Positions 18,974-27,632 of a stretch of 64,000 nucleotides of DNA are shown piece by piece. Each line of letters starts with the position of its first letter. Position 1 is the first letter of the stretch. Source of the stretch: Nitrospinaceae bacterium (GTDB taxonomy: Bacteria > Nitrospinota > Nitrospinia > Nitrospinales > VA-1); assembly GCA_021604505.1 (NCBI GenBank), contig BQJC01000002.1, forward strand, positions 124,001 through 188,000, given 5' to 3'. Under the pieces are notes generated by a model. That model worked only from the letters and a program-made list of their open reading frames with translations, was not told the origin of the DNA and made no database searches. Made by a program: the position numbers and the translations under genes.

Positions 18974-20182
18974 ATGACCCAGTCAACCACGCGCATGCCC
19001 CAGGTTCCGGGCTTTCGGGCCTCAGGAATCGCCTGTGGCCTCAAAACCAACGGTAAAAAAGATCTCGCTCTCATTCTTTCAGAGACGCCGGCCACCGCCG
19101 CCGGAGTCTTCACCAAAAACCGCGTGCAGGCGGCCAGTGTGATCTTAAGCCGCCAGACTCTGAAAAAATCCCGGCCCATCCGCGCCGTCATCGTCAACAG
19201 CGGCAACGCCAACGCCTGCATCGGGCGCCAGGGAATGATCGACTGCAAATTCCTCATCGACCGCCTGGCCCAGGAACTTTCCATTTCGACCCAGGAAATC
19301 CTGATCGCTTCAACGGGCGTGATCGGCGTTCCATTGCCCCCAAACACCTTGGCGGACGGCGTTCCCGAGCTGGTCGCAAAATGCTCGTTAAAGGGATGGA
19401 AAAACGCCGCGGAAGCGATCATGACCACCGATCTCGTCCCAAAAACCGCGGCCCTCAATTTCACCCTGGGAAAAAACAAAATCGTGATGGGCGGCATCAC
19501 CAAGGGGTCCGGAATGATTCACCCAAATATGGGAACCATGCTGGCCTTCGTGCAAACCAACGCCAATATAAATGCCGCTACTTTACGTCAAGCCATCAAA
19601 GAAGCCAATGACGCGTCGTTCAACAGCATCACCGTGGATGGCGACACCAGCACCAACGATATGTTCATCGTGATGGCCAACGGGCAGGCGAAAAACCCTT
19701 CCATTCGAAAAGGTTCCAAGGAGTACGCCCGGTTCGTCGAGGCGCTGACCGAAGTGAGTAAGAGTCTTGCGTTTCAGATCGTCGAAGACGGCGAAGGAGC
19801 CACGAAATTCGTGACCGTCTCGGTCACCGGCGCAAAAACCCGCAACCACGCACATAAAGTCGCAACCACCGTGGCCAAATCTTCGCTGGTCAAGACCGCG
19901 ATTTTTGGGGAAGACCCCAACTGGGGGCGCATCCTTTGCGCGGTCGGGTACGCCGGAGTCCCCCTGAACTCCGAGAAAATCGTGATCCGCCTCAATCAAG
20001 CCACTCTGTACAAAAACGGCGCACCCGCCAAGGGGGCTTCTATGGAATCGTTGCGGAAAAAAATGCAAAAAAAATCAATCCTCATTTCCATTGATCTGGA
20101 CAGCGGCAAGGAGTCGGCAGAGGTCTATACCTGCGACCTGTCCTACGACTATGTCCGCATCAACGCCGAATACACCTCCTGA
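18974..20182 (+). CDS. argJ: Bifunctional ornithine acetyltransferase/N-acetylglutamate synthase
   Basis: 402 residues. Recycles the acetyl group from acetylornithine to glutamate in arginine synthesis. It self-cleaves into two chains. The cleavage and nucleophile block is GMIHPNM-G-T-MLAF, with Thr188 as the new N-terminus. The residue before it is Gly, where the family most often has Ala. Other signatures: NSGNANAC, EAIMTTDLVPK, GEDPNWGR, and the C-terminal tail ending with YVRINAEYTS. Whether it is mono- or bifunctional cannot be read from the sequence. Confidence 0.96.
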   Translation: MTQSTTRMPQVPGFRASGIACGLKTNGKKDLALILSETPATAAGVFTKNRVQAASVILSRQTLKKSRPIRAVIVNSGNANACIGRQGMIDCKFLIDRLAQELSISTQEILIASTGVIGVPLPPNTLADGVPELVAKCSLKGWKNAAEAIMTTDLVPKTAALNFTLGKNKIVMGGITKGSGMIHPNMGTMLAFVQTNANINAATLRQAIKEANDASFNSITVDGDTSTNDMFIVMANGQAKNPSIRKGSKEYARFVEALTEVSKSLAFQIVEDGEGATKFVTVSVTGAKTRNHAHKVATTVAKSSLVKTAIFGEDPNWGRILCAVGYAGVPLNSEKIVIRLNQATLYKNGAPAKGASMESLRKKMQKKSILISIDLDSGKESAEVYTCDLSYDYVRINAEYTS

Positions 20183-20366
20183 GCTAAACGGAGGCAAAAT
20201 ATCATCGCAAAAACCATTTCCCGCCAAAAAACAACACAACATCCCCTCCCACAGCGCGAGAAACGTGACGTATTTGCCATGACAAATTTTAGCCGATAGT
20301 CAAAATTTCATATATAATTAGATAATTGAACCATTTAACACCTTATTTTCCAAAAAGAGCGAAATT

Positions 20367-20879
20367 GTGTCCATTTTAACGATCAAAAACTGGCTGGACC
20401 CGGTCCTTCGGAAAAAAGGCGAACCCATTGAAAATATTGACGGCTCCATTGCAAAATTGACCGAGGATATGATCGAAACCACCTTGAACGCCAAAGGAGC
20501 CGGTCTGGCCGCCAATCAAGTAGGCCTTCCCTACAGTCTCTTCGTGGTCGATATGGGCATCGAAAAAGGCACGCATGATCTGATCGCTGTGGTCAACCCC
20601 GTCATCACCGCGACGGAAGGCGAGGAAATCAGTGAAGAAGGGTGTCTCAGTATTCCCGAGGTCTACGCTCAGGTCAAACGCGCCCTCAAAGTGGAACTCA
20701 AAGGTCTGGATCTGGATGGCAACCCCATCCGTTATGAGGCCAAAGGCTTTTTAGCGCGTGCCTTTCAGCATGAAATGGACCATCTCGACGGGTCCCTGTT
20801 CTGGGACAAACTGGGAAAACTAAAAAGGGATTCGCTCAAGCGCAAATTCAAAAAGAAACAGAAAGAGCTGGAAGCATGA
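20367..20879 (+). CDS. def: Peptide deformylase
   Basis: 170-residue metal hydrolase that removes the formyl group from nascent proteins. The three motifs are GAGLAANQVG, EEGCLSIP (metal Cys) and HEMDHLDG (metal His pair and catalytic Glu). GTG start at 20367 with AGAG a few bases upstream. A TATAAT at 20313-20318 may be its -10, but no good -35 is visible. Stop overlaps the fmt ATG (ATGA), the usual def-fmt coupling. Confidence 0.97.
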   Translation: MSILTIKNWLDPVLRKKGEPIENIDGSIAKLTEDMIETTLNAKGAGLAANQVGLPYSLFVVDMGIEKGTHDLIAVVNPVITATEGEEISEEGCLSIPEVYAQVKRALKVELKGLDLDGNPIRYEAKGFLARAFQHEMDHLDGSLFWDKLGKLKRDSLKRKFKKKQKELEA

Positions 20880-21838
20880 AGATTGTCTTTATGGGAACGC
20901 CCGAGTTTTCGCTTCCAACTCTTAAAAACCTCGTTTCGTCAGATCATCAGGTCGCAGCCGTCGTCACCCAGCCCGATCGGCCCAAAGGCCGGGGCAGGGA
21001 GCTGGCAGCCTCACCGGTTAAAACCTTTGCCCTTAATTCCGGCATCGACGTTCTTCAACCCGAAAAGGCCAGCGCGGAAAGTTTTATCGAAATTCTTCGC
21101 AAGCTTAAACCGGACCTGATCATCGTCGTGGCCTACGGCCAGATTTTACGCAAACAGGTTCTTGAAATTCCCGGCAGATTTTGCATGAATCTGCATTCGT
21201 CCCTGCTTCCCAAGTACCGGGGAGCCGCACCCATCAACTGGGCCATCATCAACGGGGAAAAAGAAACCGGCGTCACCACCATGAAAATGGACGAGGGGAT
21301 GGATACCGGTGACATCCTCCTCACGGAAAAAACCCCCATCACGGATTCGGATAACGCGCAAACTCTGCACGACAAACTTTCCGAAGCCGGGGGTTCACTC
21401 GTCCTTGAAAGCTTACGCCGGCTGGAGGACAACTCGCTGACGCCCCTGCCCCAGGATTCCAGTCAGGCTTCCTATGCTCCAAAACTTAAAAAAGAGGATG
21501 GACTGATCCATTGGGAGAAAGACGCCGTGAGCCTTCGCAATCTGGTCCGGGGGTTGGAGCCCTGGCCGGGAGCGTTCACCTATTTAAATTCCAAACGGCT
21601 CCGCCTGTGTGCCGTCGAAACCACATCGGGAGAGAAGAAGGACCAACCCGGTGAAATCGCACGCCTCACAGACCACGGAATCGAGGTTGGATCTGGTAAA
21701 GGCAGGTTGATCATCACCGAACTGCAACCGGAAGGCAAAAAAAGGATGTCTGCCAAAAGTTTCCTTGCCGGACATAAAATGACCAGAGGGGAACGCTTCG
21801 AAGCCAGCTTGACCCCCTGCACACCCAACACCCATTAG
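20876..21838 (+). CDS. fmt: Methionyl-tRNA formyltransferase
   Basis: 320 residues, adds formyl to initiator Met-tRNA. Opening [16 protein letters not shown]. The folate-binding and catalytic block is [26 protein letters not shown], with the active Asn in [11 protein letters not shown]-terminal tRNA-binding domain contains [13 protein letters not shown]. Overlaps def by 4 bases. Confidence 0.97.
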   Translation: MKIVFMGTPEFSLPTLKNLVSSDHQVAAVVTQPDRPKGRGRELAASPVKTFALNSGIDVLQPEKASAESFIEILRKLKPDLIIVVAYGQILRKQVLEIPGRFCMNLHSSLLPKYRGAAPINWAIINGEKETGVTTMKMDEGMDTGDILLTEKTPITDSDNAQTLHDKLSEAGGSLVLESLRRLEDNSLTPLPQDSSQASYAPKLKKEDGLIHWEKDAVSLRNLVRGLEPWPGAFTYLNSKRLRLCAVETTSGEKKDQPGEIARLTDHGIEVGSGKGRLIITELQPEGKKRMSAKSFLAGHKMTRGERFEASLTPCTPNTH

Positions 21839-21846
21839 AGGAACCG

Positions 21847-22794
21847 ATGCCTAGAACTTTAATCACCGGAGGAGCGGGTTTTCTGGGATCGCATTTTTGC
21901 GATTTCCTGCTGAAAAAAGGCCATGAAGTGATCTGCATGGACAACGTGATCACAGGCTCCCTGCAAAACATCGCCCACATCAAAAACGATAAATTCACCT
22001 TTATCAAGCACAACGTGACCCAGCACATCAAGATCGAGGGTCCCCTGGATTTCGTCCTGCATTTTGCGTCACCTGCAAGCCCCATCGATTACCTGGTGCA
22101 CCCCATTCCCACTCTCAAGGTGGGTTCTTTAGGAACTCACAATACCCTGGGACTGGCGGAAGCCAAGCGCGCGGTTTATCTCATCGCTTCCACCTCGGAA
22201 GTGTACGGCGATCCTTTGGTGCATCCTCAAAAAGAAGATTATTGGGGAAACGTCAACCCCGTAGGTCCCCGGGGTGTTTACGACGAAGCGAAACGATTCT
22301 CCGAGGCAATGGCCATGGCGTATCACCGGGCGCACGGACTCGACGCCAAGATCGTCAGAATATTCAACACCTACGGTCCGCGCATGCGGCTGCAGGATGG
22401 CCGCGCCATCCCCAACTTCATTCACCAGGCTTTGAAGGGCGAAGACATAACCGTATACGGGGACGGCAGTCAAACCCGGAGTTTCTGTTATGTCTCGGAT
22501 CTCATCGAAGGCATTTACCGGTTGATGATGTCCAGCGTGAACGAACCGGTGAACATAGGAAACCCCAAGGAAATGACGATCAAGGAGATGGCGGAGAAAA
22601 TTTTGCAAGCCACTCAAAGCAAGAGTAAAATCCTTTACACTTCGCTTCCCGTAGACGACCCGAAAGTCAGACAGCCGGATATCACGCTGGCAAAGAAAGT
22701 CCTGAGCTGGGAACCGAAGGTGGGATTGGATGAGGGTTTAAAGTCCACCCTGGAATATTTCAAGGCCAAAGTAAACTCGTCCAATACCAAATAA
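21847..22794 (+). CDS. UDP-glucuronate decarboxylase (UDP-xylose synthase)
   Basis: 315-residue extended short-chain dehydrogenase. Converts UDP-glucuronate to UDP-xylose with internal NAD. Rossmann [15 protein letters not shown]. The family-specific [27 protein letters not shown] is followed by the TSEVYGDP Ser/Thr region and the YDEAKR Tyr-Lys pair. [10 protein letters not shown] and [15 protein letters not shown] are typical of this branch rather than of UDP-glucose 4-epimerases. Supplies a pentose donor for surface polysaccharide. Ribosome site GAGGA just before the ATG; fmt ends 8 bases upstream. Confidence 0.92.
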   Translation: MPRTLITGGAGFLGSHFCDFLLKKGHEVICMDNVITGSLQNIAHIKNDKFTFIKHNVTQHIKIEGPLDFVLHFASPASPIDYLVHPIPTLKVGSLGTHNTLGLAEAKRAVYLIASTSEVYGDPLVHPQKEDYWGNVNPVGPRGVYDEAKRFSEAMAMAYHRAHGLDAKIVRIFNTYGPRMRLQDGRAIPNFIHQALKGEDITVYGDGSQTRSFCYVSDLIEGIYRLMMSSVNEPVNIGNPKEMTIKEMAEKILQATQSKSKILYTSLPVDDPKVRQPDITLAKKVLSWEPKVGLDEGLKSTLEYFKAKVNSSNTK

Positions 22795-22800
22795 GGTCGT

Positions 22801-23499
22801 ATGGGCAATCACAGTGATTCCTCAATAAAACATTGGCCCGAAGACGAACGGCCCAGGGAAAGGCTGATAAAATTTGGTGAAGACAAACTTTCCGACGCTC
22901 ATCTATTGGGAATTTTGATCGGGTCCGGTGACCGGTCGGCCAAAAAAAACGCCATTGATCTCAGCCGCGACCTGTTAAACGTGTTCAGTAATTTTTATCA
23001 AATCGATCAGGCATCGGTGACGGAACTGTGCCAGGTCAAAGGCATCGGCGCCGCCAAGGCCGCGCAAATCAAGGCGGCGCTGGAAGTGGGGAAACGGCTG
23101 TCCTCGCAGTCATCGGGGAAAAAAGAAAAAATGGCCACCAGCCGGTGTTTCGTGGAGTATTACTCCCCGTTTATGAAGCACCTGAAAAAGGAAATCGTCA
23201 AGGTCGTTCTTTTAAATCCCAAACTCTATATGATCAAGGACCTGACCATTTCAGAAGGCATTTTAAACGCCAGCATCGTTCATCCAAGAGAGGTCATGAT
23301 ACCGGCCATCAAGGAATCCGCGGCTTCTTTCGCTCTGATCCACAACCACCCAAGCGGCGATCCTTCTCCCAGTCAGCAGGATATCGAAATCACGCACCGG
23401 CTCAACAAAACCGGACAGATTGTGGGCATTCAAATGGTGGATCACATCATTATCGGCGACAACAAATATTTTAGTTTTTCAGATGAAGGTCTGTTATGA
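22801..23499 (+). CDS. radC: RadC family (JAB/MPN) protein
   Basis: 232 residues. The N-terminal helix-hairpin-helix part (LCQVKGIGAAKAAQIKAALEVGKRL) is followed by a JAMM metalloprotease-like domain with HNHPSGDPSPSQQDIEIT (His pair, Ser, Asp). The molecular function of RadC proteins is unsettled despite the repair-related name. ATG 6 bases after the previous stop, so it belongs to the same transcript. Confidence 0.92.
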   Translation: MGNHSDSSIKHWPEDERPRERLIKFGEDKLSDAHLLGILIGSGDRSAKKNAIDLSRDLLNVFSNFYQIDQASVTELCQVKGIGAAKAAQIKAALEVGKRLSSQSSGKKEKMATSRCFVEYYSPFMKHLKKEIVKVVLLNPKLYMIKDLTISEGILNASIVHPREVMIPAIKESAASFALIHNHPSGDPSPSQQDIEITHRLNKTGQIVGIQMVDHIIIGDNKYFSFSDEGLL

Positions 23500-23546
23500 A
23501 CCGTGAAGATTTCAGATCTTAACAAAAACCTATTTGATCTTTTTTT

Positions 23547-24107
23547 ATGGAACGAGTAAAAAATTTTTTAAATGCCAGCGCCGATTTAAAATATCAGGTG
23601 GCGGAGACCCTGTCGGAAAGAATTCTTGAAGCCGCACGGCTGATTCAAGAGAGTCTTAAAAGCGGCGGCAAACTGCTTCTCATGGGAAACGGCGGCAGTG
23701 CGGCGGATGCCCAGCACATCGCAGCCGAATTGGTGGGCCGCTTCAAAAAAGAACGAGCGGCGATTGCCGCCATCGCGCTGACGGTGGACACCTCCTCTCT
23801 CACCGCGCTCGGCAACGATTACGGATTCGAAACGATTTTCGCGCGCCAGATCGAAGCGATTGCCCGAAAAGGCGATGTTTTGGTGGGCTTCAGCACCAGC
23901 GGCAATTCGGAAAACATCATCCGCGCTTTCAAGGTAGCCAACGAACTCGGGGTGACGACCATCGCATTGCTGGGTAACGAAGGGGGCCGCGCCAAGGAGC
24001 AAGTGCGCCTGGCCATCGTGGTCCCTTCAGAAGACACCGCCCGCATTCAGGAAGTGCATATCACCATCGGTCACATTATCTGCGAAATCATCGAAGACGA
24101 GCTTTAA
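23547..24107 (+). CDS. gmhA: Phosphoheptose isomerase
   Basis: 186-residue SIS-domain enzyme turning sedoheptulose 7-phosphate into heptose 7-phosphate, the first step of LPS core heptose synthesis. Signatures: LLMGNGGSAADAQHIAAELVGRF, GLDV-equivalent VLVGFSTSGNSENIIRA, and the catalytic region ending EVHITIGHIICEIIED. Stop is immediately followed by the hldE ATG. Confidence 0.96.
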   Translation: MERVKNFLNASADLKYQVAETLSERILEAARLIQESLKSGGKLLLMGNGGSAADAQHIAAELVGRFKKERAAIAAIALTVDTSSLTALGNDYGFETIFARQIEAIARKGDVLVGFSTSGNSENIIRAFKVANELGVTTIALLGNEGGRAKEQVRLAIVVPSEDTARIQEVHITIGHIICEIIEDEL

Positions 24108-25577
24108 ATGAGAACCAAATTTAAATATTTCTTCGACAGCAAAGAGCGTCCCAAGGTCCTGGTCATGGGAGACCTCATTCTCGACGAATATCTCTGGGGC
24201 GGAGTGACCCGCATCTCTCCCGAAGCCCCGGTTCCCATTCTCGAGACCAAATCCGAAAACCTCTCTTTAGGTGGCGCCGCCAACGTCGCCAACAACCTCG
24301 CCGCTTTAGGGTGCGAAGTCTACCTGATAGGCGCCATCGGCCAGGATGAAAAAGGCGACCGCTTGTTGGAGCTGATCCGCGAACGGGGCGTCAACACCGA
24401 AGGCATTTTCCGGTTCGTGCACCGCCCGACCACCTCCAAAATGCGGATCATCGCACACAACCAGCAAATCCTGCGTATCGACAAAGAAGACAACCGCCCG
24501 ATCACCGAAGAGACCGAAAAGAAAATCATTCAGTTCACCAACAAGGTTCTGCCCAAGATGCAAGGCGTCATCTGCTCCGACTACCAAAAAGGAGTGTTGA
24601 CCGAAAAGGTGATCAAAAATCTGATGCACCGCGCTCAAAATTCCAGAAAAAGCGTCATCGTCGATCCCAAGAGCGCCGATTTTTCTCTTTACAAGGGAGC
24701 CACCGTCCTCACCCCCAATGAAAAAGAAGTCGAACGCTCGGTGCCCATAAAAATCAACAGCAGTGAAGATTTAGAGCGCGCCGCCGAATACTTGTTGACT
24801 CTGACACGGGCGGAAGCGCTTCTGGTCACCCGCGGCAAGGACGGCATGACCCTTTACCCAAACAAGGGCAAACCGGTAGCCATTCCCACCGTGGCCAAGG
24901 AAGTGTTCGACGTCACCGGCGCCGGTGACACCGTGGTCAGCGTTTTCGGAATGGCGGTCTTTGTCGGTTTTAATTTTCAGGAAGCCGCCTGGCTTTCCAA
25001 CATGGCCGGCAGTATCGTGGTGGGAAAAGTGGGAACCGCTGTCGTCACTCTGAACGAGATCAATGAATTTTTACAGGAAGAGACGTTTCGCACCTCGCAC
25101 ACCGTCCTGGAATTAGAAGAGCTTAAAAAACTGGTCAGCCTCGCCAAGAGCACCGGAAAGACCGTGGTCTTCACCAACGGTTGTTTCGATCTGATTCACG
25201 GCGGCCACATCGAATTTCTGCAAAAGGCCAAGGCCCTGGGCGACATCCTCGTGGTCGGGCTCAACAGCGACCCGTCCGTACGCGCGATCAAGGGCGACGG
25301 GCGGCCCATCAAAACCCAGCAGGAACGCGCCAACATCCTTTCCGCCTTACGCTACGTCGACTACATCACCATCTTCGATGAAAGCACGCCTGCCAACCTG
25401 ATCAGCGAAATCCGCCCGGATATTCTCGTGAAGGGCGACGACTACGCCATTGATGAAGTGGTCGGCCGGGAAATCGTCGAAGGTTACGGCGCACGGGTCG
25501 AACTCATCCCCATCGTCAAAGGCCACTCGACCACCAACACCGTCGAGCAGATCCTCGAAAACCACAAGCTGGATTGA
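24108..25577 (+). CDS. hldE: Bifunctional heptose 7-phosphate kinase/heptose 1-phosphate adenylyltransferase
   Basis: 489 residues, both activities fused as in E. coli. The N-terminal PfkB kinase (residues 1-330) has GGAANVANNLAALG and the catalytic DVTGAGDTVVSVF. The C-terminal nucleotidyltransferase (about 350-489) has FTNGCFDLIHGGHIEFL (HxGH). Makes ADP-heptose precursor for the LPS inner core. gmhB (the phosphatase between the two steps) is not in the window. Pathway's last gene hldD lies 1.1 kb away on the opposite strand. Confidence 0.97.
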   Translation: MRTKFKYFFDSKERPKVLVMGDLILDEYLWGGVTRISPEAPVPILETKSENLSLGGAANVANNLAALGCEVYLIGAIGQDEKGDRLLELIRERGVNTEGIFRFVHRPTTSKMRIIAHNQQILRIDKEDNRPITEETEKKIIQFTNKVLPKMQGVICSDYQKGVLTEKVIKNLMHRAQNSRKSVIVDPKSADFSLYKGATVLTPNEKEVERSVPIKINSSEDLERAAEYLLTLTRAEALLVTRGKDGMTLYPNKGKPVAIPTVAKEVFDVTGAGDTVVSVFGMAVFVGFNFQEAAWLSNMAGSIVVGKVGTAVVTLNEINEFLQEETFRTSHTVLELEELKKLVSLAKSTGKTVVFTNGCFDLIHGGHIEFLQKAKALGDILVVGLNSDPSVRAIKGDGRPIKTQQERANILSALRYVDYITIFDESTPANLISEIRPDILVKGDDYAIDEVVGREIVEGYGARVELIPIVKGHSTTNTVEQILENHKLD

Positions 25578-25670
25578 GATAATTTTCCCTGCACTTTGTG
25601 GTCACTCAGGGAACATGGATGTGAGTGGCAGAGCAAACTCTACCTCCCCCGCCAATAGCCTAATTTTGCC

Positions 25671-25700
25671 CCAACAATCATATTTATTAGCCAACAATCA
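25671..25700. repeat. Two exact copies of CCAACAATCA, 20 bases apart
   Basis: Copies at 25671-25680 and 25691-25700, same orientation. The centre-to-centre distance is about two helical turns, and they sit 44-73 bases upstream of the sigma-54-like -24 box. Could be activator binding sites; unproven. Confidence 0.45.
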
Positions 25701-25743
25701 GTCAAAGAACTGAGCAACTATCAGTTTATCAAAGGTTGTTATT

Positions 25744-25758
25744 TGGCATGGGGATTGC
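25744..25758 (+). promoter_or_regulatory. Sigma-54 promoter candidate before the membrane-protein gene
   Basis: TGGCAT (25744-25749), five bases, TTGC (25755-25758). GG and GC are in the required -24/-12 spacing of ten bases. Predicted start near 25770, 47 bases before the ATG at 25817. The -12 element lies inside an inverted repeat TGAGCAA (25711-25717)/TTGCTCA (25755-25761). Confidence 0.6.
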
Positions 25759-25816
25759 TCATAAATATTGTGCTCAGATGAAATCCTGATTCTACTAATC
25801 GAATTAAAGTAACCAG

Positions 25817-26110
25817 ATGCCAGCTAACTCTCCTGATGTTTTCGAACTTTTGCTTCAGCTTTTAATTATTTTAATCCCCTTGGGATGTGGAGTCAGTTTG
25901 ATTTTTGGAACAATCAAAAAGTGGCCTATGCTTGTTGATCCCCCCGAAAAAATGTGGACTTACTACTCTCATTCTTTACTCAAGAAGTTTTTTGGCAAAA
26001 AATTTTTAATCTACTATAACTATTTATTAGGATGTATATTTTTTTCCCTTGGCTTTTATGGCCTTACCGTAACCTTGAGAAAAATTTACAAAGTAATAAT
26101 TGGTAATTAA
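25817..26110 (+). CDS. Orphan two-TM membrane protein
   Basis: 97 residues. Two hydrophobic segments: about 8-31 (FELLLQLLIILIPLGCGVSLIF) and 66-88 (YLLGCIFFSLGFYGLTVTL). A basic, aromatic loop of about 30 residues lies between them. The composition and codons are AT-rich compared with hldE and hldD on each side, suggesting later arrival. No ribosome site stands out. I do not recognise a family. A sigma-54-like promoter sits about 70 bases upstream, so it may be an inducible small membrane protein (inference). Confidence 0.55.
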   Translation: MPANSPDVFELLLQLLIILIPLGCGVSLIFGTIKKWPMLVDPPEKMWTYYSHSLLKKFFGKKFLIYYNYLLGCIFFSLGFYGLTVTLRKIYKVIIGN

Positions 26111-26166
26111 CTATCTTTGTCAATTCAGGATTTTATAGGATACAAAATAAATGTTATTGGGTGCTT

Positions 26167-26559
26167 ATGAAAAGGAAAAAATTTCTCAGCGAATTTTTAG
26201 GTGCGCTAGGGGCAGTAAAAATAGAAAGGCACCATGAGAATGACAGTCTCATTTCGGGGAAAGTTATCTATAACTCAGATGATCCTAATGAGGCACAGGA
26301 GTTTCGCTGGCGCATACCGGAAAATGAGGTGCCATCAGAAGAAGTTAGGTTACTAGCAAAACTATTAAAAGAAGAAAACCTCTTGAGTATTGATAAAATC
26401 ATAGTGACACGAAAAGAGCTTGGAATTAGATACAATGCTGTATACGGCATAAAATTCACTGAGCAGGAGTTCAACAAAATTCTCGATGATTTAGAATCTG
26501 TTGAGGTTTCAATGGTGGATAACGACAAAGAAACAGACGTCTATTTTATCCATGAGTAA
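26167..26559 (+). CDS. Orphan acidic hypothetical protein
   Basis: 130 residues starting MKRKKFLSEFLGALGAVKIER; an in-frame GTG lies 6 bases earlier. Soluble, rich in Glu/Asp, with alternating strand and helix pattern (SGKVIYNSDDPNEAQEF, SEEVRLLAKLLKEENLLSIDKIIV, EQEFNKILDDLESVEVSMVD). It may be a small binding or immunity-like protein, but no motif supports any function. AT-rich like its neighbour and 56 bases after it, so probably one transcript from the sigma-54-like promoter. Confidence 0.6.
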   Translation: MKRKKFLSEFLGALGAVKIERHHENDSLISGKVIYNSDDPNEAQEFRWRIPENEVPSEEVRLLAKLLKEENLLSIDKIIVTRKELGIRYNAVYGIKFTEQEFNKILDDLESVEVSMVDNDKETDVYFIHE

Positions 26560-26560
26560 T

Positions 26561-26580
26561 GGGGCTAATCATGCCCCAAA
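26561..26580. terminator. Hairpin between convergent genes, weak terminator
   Basis: TGGGGC-7-GCCCCA hairpin directly after the orphan gene stop and downstream of the convergent hldD operon. No T-run follows on either strand, so termination is uncertain. Confidence 0.3.
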
Positions 26581-26650
26581 TTATAATCCACCACGGAAAA
26601 TACTGACTGACCTTGATTAAAGAATCCCCTCTCTCAACTTCAGGTCCACG

Positions 26651-27625
26651 TCACTCTCCCAAACGTTTTCCTGGGGCGAGATAGTTCTGCACGTAGTCTT
26701 GAATTCCGTCTTCAAGAGAAGTGCCGGGCGCATCGTAACCGGCTTTTTGGATTTTGCCCATTTCGGCTTGCGTGTGGTATTGATATTGATCGCGGATGGA
26801 AGCCGGCATCTCAATGTATTCGATATCGGGTTCCTTATCCATCGCTGAAAAAAGCGCACGTGCCATGGCGTTCCAGTTTCTCGCCTTTCCTGACCCCACA
26901 TTGAACAACCCGCCGATTTTCGGACGATCGAGAAAAAATAAGGTCATTGCCACCGCGTCCTTGATATAGAGAAAATCCCGCTCCTGCCCGCCGTCTTTGT
27001 ATTCGGGTTTATAGGATTTAAACAGCCGCATCTTTCCGGTTTCCTGAATCTGATAAAACCCCTTGCGCGCCAGACTCTGCATGTCACCCTTGTGGTATTC
27101 GTTCGGGCCGTAAACGTTGAAGTACTTCAAGCCGACGATTTTATCAAACGCGCCTTTGTCTCTGGCCCAAAGGTCAAACTGGTGCTTGCTCCCCCCGTAA
27201 AGGTTGAGCGGACGGAGTACATCCAATTGCGATTCATCGTCACGGTAACCTTGGGCGCCATCGCCGTAAGTCGCGGCGCTTGATGCATAAATGAAACGGG
27301 TTCCCTGTTCCAGGCAAAACGCGGCCAGCTCGCGGGTGTATACAAAATTATTTGTTCTCAAAAATTCCTGATCGGTTTCCGTGGTGGAGGAACACGCCCC
27401 CATGTGGATGATGGCCTCTATGGAAGAAGTCAGCGAACGGGACCGGACAGATTGCAGGAACGCGTCTTTACCTTGAAGACCATCAAATTTTAACGCGGCG
27501 AGGTTTTTTTCTTTCTCCGGATGATCGACGTCGTCGACGATGAGAATTTTGGACATCTCGCGTTTATTGAGTGCATGGCCAATCGCACTGCCGATGAACC
27601 CGGCCCCTCCCGTTACAACGATCAT
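26651..27625 (-). CDS. hldD: ADP-L-glycero-D-manno-heptose 6-epimerase
   Basis: 324 residues from ATG 27625, which has AGAGG 4 bases upstream; the longer frame to 27760 has no such site. NADP Rossmann TGGAGFIGSAIGHALN. Family hallmarks: HMGACSSTTETD, SSAATYGDG, LYGGSKHQFDLWA (Tyr-x3-Lys variant), KYFNVYGPNEYHKGDM. Makes the L,D-heptose form used in LPS core. Last gene of a minus-strand run with the M48 protease 8 bases upstream, away from gmhA-hldE by the AT-rich island. Confidence 0.97.
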   Translation of the reverse strand: MIVVTGGAGFIGSAIGHALNKREMSKILIVDDVDHPEKEKNLAALKFDGLQGKDAFLQSVRSRSLTSSIEAIIHMGACSSTTETDQEFLRTNNFVYTRELAAFCLEQGTRFIYASSAATYGDGAQGYRDDESQLDVLRPLNLYGGSKHQFDLWARDKGAFDKIVGLKYFNVYGPNEYHKGDMQSLARKGFYQIQETGKMRLFKSYKPEYKDGGQERDFLYIKDAVAMTLFFLDRPKIGGLFNVGSGKARNWNAMARALFSAMDKEPDIEYIEMPASIRDQYQYHTQAEMGKIQKAGYDAPGTSLEDGIQDYVQNYLAPGKRLGE

Positions 27626-27632
27626 GTTGCCT

